From NCBI RefSeq assembly GCF_009659625.1, contig NZ_VOIW01000006.1:372001-436000 (forward strand): a stretch of DNA of 64,000 nucleotides. The letters run 5' to 3'. This document shows, piece after piece, positions 28,005 through 36,002 of the stretch. Source of the stretch: Pseudomonas haemolytica (GTDB lineage: Bacteria; Pseudomonadota; Gammaproteobacteria; Pseudomonadales; Pseudomonadaceae). The notes under the pieces were generated by a model. The model saw only the letters and a program-made list of their open reading frames with translations. It was not told the DNA's origin and made no database searches. Position 1 is the stretch's first letter; every line of letters begins with the position of its first letter. The translations under genes and the position numbers were made by a program.

Positions 28005-28422
28005 GCAGCGGCAAGGGTGGCGCGTCCGGCAACTTGTCGAGGTGCACGCGCAGCGTCTCGCCAGCGCGCTCGATCTCCACGCCATCGCCCTCGATAGCCG
28101 TCAAACGCACGCCGGGGCCGAGACGCTCACCGAGCAGGAAGCTGCGGGGTGGGCCGTCATTGAGGCTGAGGATCGCCACCGCACCGCGCGCGCCGGCCAG
28201 TACCCCCGAAACCTTGACCTGCAGGGTCGTCGGCGCACTGGCAAACCACTGCAACGCCGGGTTGTCACTGCGCGCCGCCAATGCCTGGGGGGCCGCCTGG
28301 GGTGTGTGGGACTCGGCGGACGTCAGCAACAGCGGCGTCCACACCGCGACGCCGGCCAAAGCCGCGAACAACGCGACGAGCTGCACGCCGTGGGCCGGTG
28401 AAAAACGCTGGGCAAATGCCAT
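27991..28422 (-). CDS. hxcP: Type II secretion protein HxcP (GspC family, short form)
   Basis: GspC spans the periplasm and contacts the secretin. At 143 residues this protein has a cytoplasmic start, one membrane helix (about 14-34, VQLVALFAALAGVAVWTPLLL) and the HR domain (about 60-135: LQVKVSGVLAGARGAVAILS, PGVRLTAIEGDGVEIERAGE). It stops there, with no C-terminal PDZ or coiled-coil domain, unlike longer GspC proteins where that part takes part in substrate choice. It is convergent with hxcV and divergent from hxcU. Confidence 0.85.
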   Translation of the reverse strand: MAFAQRFSPAHGVQLVALFAALAGVAVWTPLLLTSAESHTPQAAPQALAARSDNPALQWFASAPTTLQVKVSGVLAGARGAVAILSLNDGPPRSFLLGERLGPGVRLTAIEGDGVEIERAGETLRVHLDKLPDAPPLPLLTRP

Positions 28423-28515
28423 GGGCAGGACCTCCTGTTTGTCCGTTGCGCCAGCCTACACACCAATTCCAACTTTTTTATTGCACATCCTCACCAGCTT
28501 TCCAGGGAGCGACCG

Positions 28516-28968
28516 ATGAAACAGCACGGCTTCACCCTGATCGAGCTGATGGTGGTGCTGGTGATCATCGGCATCGCCAGCGCCGCCATCAGCCTGACCA
28601 TCAGGCCCGACCCGCTGCACCTGTTGCGCAAAGATGCCGAACGCCTCAGCCAGGTACTGCAAGTGGCCCAGGCCGAAGCCCGCGCCGACGGCCGCCCGAT
28701 CACCTGGCGTGCCGACGCCAAGGGCTTTCGTTTCAACCGCCCGAGCGACGATGGCACGGGCGTCGAGGCGTTCCAGGGCGACAATCAACTACGCCCGCGC
28801 CTGTGGGAAAGCACACCGATGCAGGTCAGCATCGAACCGCGGCAAACCCTGGTACTCGACGCCGAATGGATCAGCCCGCCGTTGCGGGTGGTGCTGTCCG
28901 ACGGCCAGCACCGCCTCGACCTGCAACGCGATGCCGCCGGCCTGCTGCGAGTGGTGAGCCCGCCATGA
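28516..28968 (+). CDS. hxcU: Type II secretion minor pseudopilin HxcU (GspH family)
   Basis: The 150-residue minor pseudopilin has a very short leader (MKQHG|FTLIELMVVLVIIGIASAAI) and a GspH-type domain (LSQVLQVAQAEARADGRPIT, ADAKGFRFNRPSDDG). The final ATGA overlaps the hxcW start, so the two are coupled. It is divergent from hxcP. Confidence 0.88.
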   Translation: MKQHGFTLIELMVVLVIIGIASAAISLTIRPDPLHLLRKDAERLSQVLQVAQAEARADGRPITWRADAKGFRFNRPSDDGTGVEAFQGDNQLRPRLWESTPMQVSIEPRQTLVLDAEWISPPLRVVLSDGQHRLDLQRDAAGLLRVVSPP

Positions 28969-29576
28969 AGCCATCCCAGCAAGGCTTCACGCTGATTGAA
29001 GTGATGGTGGCGATCATGCTCATGGCGCTGGTCAGCCTGATCGCCTGGCGCGGCCTCGACAGCGTGACCCGCGCCGACCAACACCTGCAGGCCAGCACCG
29101 AACAGACCGAAGCCCTGCTACGGGTGTTGAACCAGTTGCAACGCGATCTGAGCCTGCGCGCCAGCGTCGAACTGAACGCGCCCAATACCGCCCAGGAACA
29201 GGCCGACAAAGCCGCTGGGCTGGCGGCCGTCACCGTGCGCAGCTCCGACAGCAAAGGCTTTCGTCTGGACGTCATTCGCAGCGCCCCCGTCGCCGGCGAC
29301 GGCTTGCAACGGGTGCGCTGGTGGCTCAAGGGTGACTCCCTCTACCGCGCCGCCGCCGCGCCACGGCAACGCTATCCGCTGCCAGCGGCCAAAGATGGCG
29401 TGGTGGTGTTAACCGGCGTCAGTGACTTGCAGGTACGCGTGTGGGAAGCAGACAAGGGCTGGCGCCAGTTAAGCGGCAACCGCCAGGAAGAACCGCTGGG
29501 GTTGGAATTCAGCCTGGTCAGGCAAACGCCCCAAGGGGTGGAGCGATATCGGCAGGTGGTGGGACCGTTGAAATAG
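28965..29576 (+). CDS. hxcW: Type II secretion minor pseudopilin HxcW (GspJ family)
   Basis: I placed the start at ATG 28965, inside the hxcU stop (ATGA overlap), because it gives the prepilin leader MKPSQQG|FTLIEVMVAIMLMAL. The longer upstream frame is not coding. The 203-residue protein has the GspJ features AWRGLDSVTRADQHLQ and RVLNQLQRDLSLRAS, and ends ...QVVGPLK. Its end faces vreR, 76 bases away, with no clear terminator between them. Confidence 0.9.
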   Translation: MKPSQQGFTLIEVMVAIMLMALVSLIAWRGLDSVTRADQHLQASTEQTEALLRVLNQLQRDLSLRASVELNAPNTAQEQADKAAGLAAVTVRSSDSKGFRLDVIRSAPVAGDGLQRVRWWLKGDSLYRAAAAPRQRYPLPAAKDGVVVLTGVSDLQVRVWEADKGWRQLSGNRQEEPLGLEFSLVRQTPQGVERYRQVVGPLK

Positions 29577-29652
29577 CGGCCCGCCCTGTAGGCGCGCACC
29601 CGGCAAACCTCGGGAAAACCAGCTATTCAGGCACCTGTCCATTAGCCGCGGC

Positions 29653-30579
29653 CTAACTCAACAACACCACCCCACCCGGCAACTCCGTGCACTTGGCTCC
29701 ATACGCATCGCGGATCAACAACGCCACCCCGGCCAACTGCTGCAAACTGAAGCGCGCCTGCACACGGCGCTGGCCCAGTTCCTTGTTGAGCAGCACCAGC
29801 ATTCCCGGGCGATAGCGGTTGATTTCATCCACCACCGTCGCCAGGGTCGCGTTGTTGAACACCAGCACCTGCTCGCGCCAGGCCACGACCGCCTGGGTGT
29901 CCACGGCAATCGCGGCGCCCATGCCGGCGGCGCCGTAGGTCAGTTGTCGACCACTGCCCAGGCTCGCGCTGCTGCCGGCGGCGTCCACCGACAGCGAGCC
30001 TTCGATGCAGGTCACGCACACGCTGTTGCCGGTGTGGCGCACATTGAAGCGGGCCTGGGCCGCACTTATCCAGCCTGGGCCGGCCTGGACCTTGAGGGGC
30101 TGGGCCAGGTGGGTGACCACTTCGACTTCGCCTTCGAGCAGTTCAATGCCCTGCTCCACACGGCTGATGCGCGTCTGGGTGTTGAGTTCCAGGCTGACGC
30201 CGTCGCTCAACTGGACCTGCCGTTGCTCGCCGACTTCGGTGCGATAGTCGGCGGTGAGGCCGGCAAAACCGCCGGGGACGCCGACGCGCACCATGACTAC
30301 AGCCACGGACGCGGCGATGGCGCCACCGAGGAACGCGCGCCGACCAAAATGACGCGGCCGGTTCAGTTGCTCAACCGCCGGTGACAGTTGCTGCCACAGT
30401 GCCTTGGCCTGCTCGAACGCCTGGGCATGCTCGGGGCTCAGGGCGCACCAGGCGCGCAGGGCCTTGGCATCGGCCACAGTGGCACGGCCCGAGGTCAGCA
30501 ACACCAGCCAGTCGCGGGCTTCGTCGTGCAAGGGGCTGGCGGGGGTTGCCCGAGCGGTGGAGAGGCTAAAAATATTCAA
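29653..30579 (-). CDS. vreR: FecR-family sigma regulator VreR
   Basis: This transmembrane partner of the ECF sigma factor transmits the signal from VreA. The 308-residue protein has a FecR N-terminal cytoplasmic domain (about 18-62: EARDWLVLLTSGRATVADAKALRAWCALSPEHAQAFEQ), a membrane segment at about 84-103 with a twin-arginine-like start (RRAFLGG), a periplasmic FecR domain (about 112-215: LSDGVSLELNTQTRISR) and a C-terminal STN-like domain (about 240-305: NATLATVVDEINRYRPGMLVLL). It lies 37 bases after vreI. In P. aeruginosa VreR inhibits VreI until processed. Some FecR-type proteins are Tat-exported, and the RR motif is compatible with that. Confidence 0.9.
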   Translation of the reverse strand: MNIFSLSTARATPASPLHDEARDWLVLLTSGRATVADAKALRAWCALSPEHAQAFEQAKALWQQLSPAVEQLNRPRHFGRRAFLGGAIAASVAVVMVRVGVPGGFAGLTADYRTEVGEQRQVQLSDGVSLELNTQTRISRVEQGIELLEGEVEVVTHLAQPLKVQAGPGWISAAQARFNVRHTGNSVCVTCIEGSLSVDAAGSSASLGSGRQLTYGAAGMGAAIAVDTQAVVAWREQVLVFNNATLATVVDEINRYRPGMLVLLNKELGQRRVQARFSLQQLAGVALLIRDAYGAKCTELPGGVVLLS

Positions 30580-30616
30580 GCGCGCTGGTACTCACGGATT
30601 TATCAGGGACTCAACA

Positions 30617-31162
30617 CTAAGACGGTTTTCCGGCCCCGGGACCGAACCGCTGAATCACTTTTCTTTCGAGGCGCTGGGCGCAGTGGCCGAGGGCAGCCTT
30701 GATTTCTTTCTCGACCATACGCGTGGAAATGCCGAAGCGCTGGGAGATTTCCAGGTGCGGCGCCTCTTCCAGGCGTGCGGCAATCAGGATCTTGCGCCGG
30801 CGCGCCGGCAGCTCGTAGAGGGCCTTGACCAGGGACTGGATCTCGCGCTGGCCGCCTACCACCCGTGACGGGTCCTGGGTTTCGTCGGCGCTTTGCAGCA
30901 GTTCTTCGATTTCGCTGCCGGTGAGCAGGCGGGCGTCAGCCTGGCGTCGGTCGGCGGCGATGTTCAGGGCCATGCGATACAAGTAGGCATTGGGTTGTTG
31001 CAGGTTGGGCGGCACGTCCATGCGGTCGACACGCAGGTAGGTTTCGTGCAGCACATCATTGGCCAGGTCTTCGGACCCCAGGCGCTTGCGCAAACGCACC
31101 TTGAAGTCCTCGTAGGAGGCCAGGAACAGGCTGACCATGGGGCTATGCCCGGTGTTTTTCAT
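30617..31162 (-). CDS. vreI: ECF sigma factor VreI (iron-starvation-type)
   Basis: I placed the start at ATG 31162, which overlaps the vreA stop (ATGA) and has GGGGG just upstream, rather than further upstream. That gives 181 residues. Region 2 spans about 10-75 (SYEDFKVRLRKRLGSEDLANDVLHETYLRV, NAYLYRMALNIAADRRQ) and region 4 about 115-170 (ELPARRRKILIAARLEE, LEISQRFGISTRMVEKEIKAAL). In P. aeruginosa VreI activates the hxc and pdt genes and needs PhoB under phosphate limitation. Confidence 0.93.
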   Translation of the reverse strand: MKNTGHSPMVSLFLASYEDFKVRLRKRLGSEDLANDVLHETYLRVDRMDVPPNLQQPNAYLYRMALNIAADRRQADARLLTGSEIEELLQSADETQDPSRVVGGQREIQSLVKALYELPARRRKILIAARLEEAPHLEISQRFGISTRMVEKEIKAALGHCAQRLERKVIQRFGPGAGKPS

Positions 31163-31893
31163 GCCCCCGTGGCTCCGTTCCCTGCTGTGCATTCCATGCG
31201 CATTCCTGTGGTGACGGGCATCAAAAGCAAGGTCACCGGCTGGCGCAGCGAACTCGGCGCCGGGCGTTCTACCCGTGCCGCGCCCAGGCTGCGCACCAGG
31301 GCCTCATCGCGTTGTTCATCGCCGGTGGAACTGACCAACCGGCTGTGTTCGATCAGCCCTTGCGGGTTGACCCATACCTGCACCAGCGCACGAAAACTGC
31401 CGGGGCGGGTCAATGGCGAACGGCACAGGCTGGCCTCGACCGCTTGCTGCACGGCCGTGGCGTAACTGTGGTTGAGTCGCGCGGTACTGCGCGCCGACGC
31501 CCCACCGGTCACAGGCGCCTGGCTGACCTGCGGCACCTGCAAGGTAAACGCATCATCACGCGCATAACGAGCCATCAGACCGCTCCCCGTCAACAACACC
31601 GCCAGTGCCTGTTGCGCTGTAAAATGCCCCCGCACACCGATGGAACGCCGGCCGCGCGTCAACTCACGATCGACCAGCACCGCCATGCCGGTGGCGTGGC
31701 TGTAGGCGTGCAGTGCGGGCTCCAGCGCTTGCGCCGGCAGGTCCAGGGTGAGCAGCTCAGGTTCAGCCTGGGCGGGTTCAAACCCACTCAGCATCAACAG
31801 CAAGGCCAGGGCGCCAGCGACCCACCTCCAGCCCCCTTGCTCACCTCCCGCTCTGCCTCGCTGCACGGTCGACGTGTCCTTGAAAACCGTCAT
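31159..31893 (-). CDS. vreA: VreA: receptor-like signalling protein with STN domain and no beta-barrel
   Basis: This is a 244-residue exported protein. The signal peptide (about 1-42: WVAGALALLLMLSGFEPAQA) is followed by an STN signalling domain (about 46-112: LDLPAQALEPALHAYSHATGMAVLVD, VRGHFTAQQALAVLLTGSGL) and a TonB-C-terminus-like domain (about 145-235: ATAVQQAVEASLCRSP, FRALVQVWVNPQGLIEHSRL). TonB-dependent receptors that signal carry an STN domain plus a 22-strand barrel; here the barrel is absent, as in P. aeruginosa VreA. The periplasmic STN domain probably contacts VreR. It is first in the vreA-I-R operon and divergent from the small secreted protein at 32021. Confidence 0.9.
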   Translation of the reverse strand: MTVFKDTSTVQRGRAGGEQGGWRWVAGALALLLMLSGFEPAQAEPELLTLDLPAQALEPALHAYSHATGMAVLVDRELTRGRRSIGVRGHFTAQQALAVLLTGSGLMARYARDDAFTLQVPQVSQAPVTGGASARSTARLNHSYATAVQQAVEASLCRSPLTRPGSFRALVQVWVNPQGLIEHSRLVSSTGDEQRDEALVRSLGAARVERPAPSSLRQPVTLLLMPVTTGMRMECTAGNGATGA

Positions 31894-32020
31894 CCTGAGG
31901 CCAGTTTATGAACCTGATGTTACGGTGATAGCAAAAAAAACATCACGGTGACGACGAGCCCGCTGCACTACACTTTGCTCGGCTAACGGCCCTCCTTGAC
32001 GGGCCGGCCAGGAGGCCTCG

Positions 32021-32332
32021 ATGAAGCGTATTTCACTACTTGCCAGCCTAGGGCTGTGCGTCGCCCTGCCCTTGCTCGCCCATGCCGAAACTGCGGCCAC
32101 CGGCTGCACGGAGGTCACGGTGGATGGCTATAAAGCGCCTGATTACGGCTGCTTGAGTCAGCAGATGGGCAGCGATTCGGACGCGGCCAAGGCCAGCCGG
32201 AAAAACCGTGAGGCACAGAACGTTCCGGTGCAAAAGCGCCCGCCCCACCAGGTAGGTCTGGCCACGCCGGCGGCGACGGGTACGCGCATGGGGAATACGT
32301 TTGGGGTGTCGGTTAAGCCGCAGCGGCCTTGA
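32021..32332 (+). CDS. Small exported protein of unknown function, divergent from vreA
   Basis: I do not recognise this 103-residue protein. It starts with a clear Sec signal peptide (MKRISLLASLGLCVALPLLA, cleavage after AHA), and AGGAGG lies five bases before ATG 32021. The mature part is about 80 residues and hydrophilic. It has two cysteines (ATGC...DYGC) that could pair, then a basic, proline-rich tail (RKNREAQNVPVQKRPPHQVG). There are no membrane segments. It shares a 127-base divergent promoter region with vreA, so it may respond to the same signal, but nothing shows this directly. A GGCCC/GGGCC hairpin lies in the region before its start. Confidence 0.75.
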   Translation: MKRISLLASLGLCVALPLLAHAETAATGCTEVTVDGYKAPDYGCLSQQMGSDSDAAKASRKNREAQNVPVQKRPPHQVGLATPAATGTRMGNTFGVSVKPQRP

Positions 32333-32366
32333 GTGTGTAGGCGGCCGGGTGAATCACGCGGGCCGG

Positions 32367-33100
32367 GGTTGACTGGGTACATATCCGTTATTTGGGTAAC
32401 GGCTGCTTATGGTTCCGCTCTTACAGCGGCTCACTTTTGAACAGCGCAAAAGTAAGCAAAACGCTCTTGCCCCACCACTCGGCACCTCGCCTAGGCTCGG
32501 TGTGCCCGTAATCCGACATTGATTTGGGGGGCCGCGTGGTTTAACGGGGCTCTTAAGATCAAAATCAAAAGCACAGCGAGGCGGCCTTACAGCCGACCTG
32601 ATCGTTGAGGCGTACGCGTACCCCCTGTGGGAGCGGGCTTGCTCGCGAAGGCGTCGGTCCAGCAAACAGTGAGGTTGACTGACCCACCGCTTTCGCGAGC
32701 AAGCCCGCTCCCACATTTGATCTTCGCTGCCTTGAGCATTTCGTTCGCTTAACTGACCCGCCCCCACAGAAAAGCAGCAGCGCCGCCAGCGTAGCTACGA
32801 TGCGAAGCGAGTCGCTTTTGATCTCAAGCGCCCCGTTAAACCACGCTGGCCGAACGCAGGCTTGAATCCGTGGGTAACCCGGCAGGACGCCGGGTTAGCC
32901 GCACTGGGCCATGGATGGCCCATTGCGGCGGCCCACGGATTCAAGCCTTCGTTCGGGCACACCGAGCCTAGGCGAGGTGCCGAGTGGTGGGGCGAGGACC
33001 TTTTGGTTACTTTTGGGTCCTTCCAAAAGTGACCCGCTGTAAGAGCGGAACCCTAAGTGGCCGTTACCGCGGCAACGGATATGTACTCGGTCAAAACCCC
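32367..33100. repeat. Composite nested-palindrome element, copy 3 (left arm partly deleted)
   Basis: It lies between the small exported gene and the MHS transporter, in the same orientation as copies 1 and 2. The left arm has lost most of its branched hairpin: the sequence jumps from GATTTGGGGGGCCGC to GTGGTTTAACGGGG. The right arm, with its intact branched hairpin (GGCTTGAATCCGTGGG / complement), is nearly identical to copy 2. The central REPIN is inverted relative to the other two copies. Confidence 0.9.
32626..32717. repeat. REPIN at the centre of composite element copy 3, inverted orientation
   Basis: The REP arms are the same as in copies 1 and 2, but the loop reads GCGTCGGTCCAGCAAACA... 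and ends ...TGACTGACCCACCGC. That is the reverse complement of the loop in copies 1 and 2, while the flanking arms keep their orientation. Confidence 0.88.
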
Positions 33101-33116
33101 CACTTTAAGGCCTACA

Positions 33117-34436
33117 TCAGGCCAAAGCCGCATCAACCGGCACCGCCACCACCCCACCGCTGGCGACAAAATCCTCCTTGCGCAACACCACCAACGCCAC
33201 CAACGACACCACCCCCGTCGCCACATAGAAATACCACGGCGACGTAATATCCCCCGTCACCTTGATCAACCAGGTGGAAATCAACGGCGCACTGCCGCCA
33301 AACACCGCTACCGGCACGTTATACGCCACCGCAATCCCGGTAGAACGAATCCGCGTCGGCAGTAATTCACTCATCAACGCATAGGTCGACGACGCATACA
33401 GCCCGAACAGAATCGCCACCGCCATCAACGGCGCAAAGAACGAGGCCGGGGTCGCGGTCGGGGCCGACTTGAACATCCAGAACATCGCCAGGGTCGCCAG
33501 CGTACCAATCACCATCAGGAACGGCTTGCGCCCGTATTTATCGGTAAACGCCCCGCCAAACGGCATCACAAAGGCGGCCGAGAAGCTGGCAACGAACACA
33601 TAGAGCAAGGTGGTACCGCTGTCGAACTTGAGGATCTTGGCCATGTAGGTCGAGGCGAAGGTCAGCACCAGGTAAAAGATCGAGCTGTGCAAGGTGATGA
33701 TAAAGAACACCAGGGCAATCGCGCGCTTCCATTGCCAGACTTCCCGCAGCGGCGCCCGCGAGGTTTGCCCGGCGCGTTGCAGCGCGAGGAACTCGGGGCT
33801 GTCTTCGAGCTTGAGGCGGATGTACATGGAGATTAAGCCCAGCGGTGCGGCGATCAGGAACGGCACGCGCCAGGCCCATTCCTGCATGACCTCGGCGCCC
33901 AATACCCAGGTCATGCCATTGGCGACGGCACCGCCCAGCAGCAGGCCGAGCACGGCGGTGACCATCAACCAGCAGGTGGCGAAGCCGCGGCGGCCGGGGC
34001 CGGCGTATTCGGAGATAAAGCTGGTGACGGTGCCGATTTCGCCACCCGCCGAGAAGCCCTGTACGCAGCGCACCAGGATCAGCAGGATCGGCGCGGCAAT
34101 GCCCAGGCTCGCGTAAGTCGGCAACAGGCCCAGCATGACCGTGGAGCCGGTCATCATCACCAGTGCCATGATCAAGGTTTTGCGCCGGCCGATCTTGTCC
34201 GCCAGCGGGCCGAAGAACAGCCCACCCAAGGGGCGGATAAAAAAGCTCAGGGCAAATGCGGCGAAGCTGGCCAACAGGCTGGTGGTGGGGTCATCGGAGA
34301 CGAAGAACGCCTGGCCGATATAGACGGCGAGAAAACCATAGACGCCATAGTCGTACCACTCGATCAAGTGGCCGGAGGTGGCACCGAGAAAGGCACGGCG
34401 GCGCTTGCGGACGGTGTCTTGTGCGGGATTGCCCAT
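33117..34436 (-). CDS. MHS-family (metabolite:H+ symporter) MFS transporter
   Basis: The 439-residue, 12-helix transporter starts MGNPAQDTVRKRRRAF. It has the MHS hallmark GHLIEWYDYGVYGFLA in helix 1 and the family motif GPLADKIGRRKTL between helices 2 and 3, repeated as GAFTDKYGRKPFL in the second half. Relatives take up organic acids or betaines with protons (KgtP, ProP, ShiA). It is the third gene of the thiolase / CoA-ligase operon, 33 bases after the ligase, and probably imports the acid that the ligase activates. The substrate cannot be read from sequence. Confidence 0.88.
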   Translation of the reverse strand: MGNPAQDTVRKRRRAFLGATSGHLIEWYDYGVYGFLAVYIGQAFFVSDDPTTSLLASFAAFALSFFIRPLGGLFFGPLADKIGRRKTLIMALVMMTGSTVMLGLLPTYASLGIAAPILLILVRCVQGFSAGGEIGTVTSFISEYAGPGRRGFATCWLMVTAVLGLLLGGAVANGMTWVLGAEVMQEWAWRVPFLIAAPLGLISMYIRLKLEDSPEFLALQRAGQTSRAPLREVWQWKRAIALVFFIITLHSSIFYLVLTFASTYMAKILKFDSGTTLLYVFVASFSAAFVMPFGGAFTDKYGRKPFLMVIGTLATLAMFWMFKSAPTATPASFFAPLMAVAILFGLYASSTYALMSELLPTRIRSTGIAVAYNVPVAVFGGSAPLISTWLIKVTGDITSPWYFYVATGVVSLVALVVLRKEDFVASGGVVAVPVDAALA

Positions 34437-34469
34437 CGAGGGGACTCCTTGTCTGATTGTCGATCCATG

Positions 34470-35999
34470 TTAAAGCGCGGCGATACTCGCTGCTTTCAAC
34501 CACTGCCGCAAGTCGGTCTTGAGAATCTTGCCGTAGCTGTTCTTCGGCAGGTCGCTGCGCCACACATACTTTTTCGGTTTTTTGAACGACGCCATGCGCG
34601 TCAGGAACCATGCGGTGAGTTCGCCTTCATCGAGGGGCTGGCCATTGCGGGTTACCACGAAGGCCACCACCGACTCGCCCCACTGCGCATCCGGCTCGCC
34701 CACCACGCACACTTCGAACACCTCGGGATGCTGGGCCAGCACTTCCTCGACTTCACGCGGGTACACGTTACTGCCACCACTGATGATCACGTCCTTGGAA
34801 CGATCCGTCAGGGTCAGGTAGCCGGCCGCGTCGAGATAGCCGATATCACCGGTCAGCAGCCAACCGTCCACCAAGGTCTGGCGAGTGGCCTGTGGGTTGC
34901 GCCAGTAGCCTTGCATCACCGTGGCGCCACGTACGGCGATTTCGCCGCGCTCGCCCGTGGGCAATGGCTGGTGCCCGGTATCGAGGATGCGGATTTCCAC
35001 GCAGGATTGCGCGTGGCCTACCGAGGCGGCGAGGCTAGCCCAGTCGGGGCGCTCGCGCTCGGCGATCAGTGCACGGGGCAACACGCTGATGGTCATCGGG
35101 CTCTCGCCCTGGCCGTAGATCTGCACCAGGCGCGGGCCGAAGGTGTCGACGGCGTCGCGCAGGTCGGCCAGGTACATGGGGCCGCCGCCGTAGACGATGG
35201 TCTTGATGCCGGCGCCGTGATAGTCCTGGCGCCGTGCCTGCTCGACCATGCGCTTGACCATCGTCGGCGCGGCAAACAGCGACACATTGCCCACCTGCTC
35301 TGCCAGCCCGAACAGCTCGGCAGCGTCGAAGCCGTGGGAGGCCGGCACCACGTGCCGCGCACCGCAGCGCACATGGATGAAGTTGTATAAACCGGCACCG
35401 TGGGACATCGGCGCGGCATACACCGCCGCATCGTCGGCGCTGACCGCATCGACATCGGTGGCGTAGCACAGCGACATGGCGACCAGGTTGCCGTGGGACA
35501 GCATCACGCCCTTGGAGCGCCCGGTGGTACCAGAGGTGTAGAACAGCCAGGCAAGGTCCTGATCCTGACGCGGCACCGGGTGTTCCAGGGTCGGCCAGCC
35601 ACGGTTGGCGGGTAGCAGGTGGCCGTCCAGCTCTTTGCAGCACTGGGGCAAATCCCGCGATGAAAACACCTGGCCGCCATCGGTAAAGATCAACCGCGCC
35701 TCGGCGTTATCGGCAATCCATGCCGCTTCGCCGGGGTGCAGCTTGGCGTTGATCGGCACCGCCACGGCGCCCATCCACCAGATGGCGTAGAGCAATTCCA
35801 GGTAGTCGCAGCTGTTTTTCATCAGCAGCGCCACGACGTCTCCCGGCACCAGCCCGTGCTGGTCCACCAGGTGCGCAGCGCGTTGGCGCACGTGGGCGGC
35901 AAAAGTAGCGTAGTCGGCCACGAGCTCAGTGCCGTCAAATAGTGCCGGGCGTCGAGGGGCACGACGCTGGGTGTCGTGCAGCCAGTTGGCAATGTTCAT
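34470..35999 (-). CDS. Class I adenylate-forming acyl-CoA ligase
   Basis: The enzyme activates a carboxylic acid with ATP and CoA. The 509-residue protein has the P-loop-like A3 motif FYTSGTTGRSKGVMLSHGNL (about 178), A5 (QIYGQGESPMT), A7 (GWLLTGDIGYLD), A8 (RSKDVIISGGSNVYPREVEE) and the catalytic lysine region near the end (PKNSYGKILKTDLR). It starts three bases after the thiolase stop and precedes the transporter. Chain length or aromatic specificity is not evident. Confidence 0.9.
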   Translation of the reverse strand: MNIANWLHDTQRRAPRRPALFDGTELVADYATFAAHVRQRAAHLVDQHGLVPGDVVALLMKNSCDYLELLYAIWWMGAVAVPINAKLHPGEAAWIADNAEARLIFTDGGQVFSSRDLPQCCKELDGHLLPANRGWPTLEHPVPRQDQDLAWLFYTSGTTGRSKGVMLSHGNLVAMSLCYATDVDAVSADDAAVYAAPMSHGAGLYNFIHVRCGARHVVPASHGFDAAELFGLAEQVGNVSLFAAPTMVKRMVEQARRQDYHGAGIKTIVYGGGPMYLADLRDAVDTFGPRLVQIYGQGESPMTISVLPRALIAERERPDWASLAASVGHAQSCVEIRILDTGHQPLPTGERGEIAVRGATVMQGYWRNPQATRQTLVDGWLLTGDIGYLDAAGYLTLTDRSKDVIISGGSNVYPREVEEVLAQHPEVFEVCVVGEPDAQWGESVVAFVVTRNGQPLDEGELTAWFLTRMASFKKPKKYVWRSDLPKNSYGKILKTDLRQWLKAASIAAL

Positions 36000-36002
36000 G
36001 GC

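Noticed and set aside
28281..28964. N-terminal extension of hxcW
   Set aside because: The upstream open frame overlaps hxcU in another frame and would put the prepilin leader in the middle of the protein; ATG 28965 gives a standard leader.
31900..31945. Pho box upstream of vreA (CTATCAC region)
   Set aside because: Expected from P. aeruginosa, but the repeats match the consensus too weakly to call.
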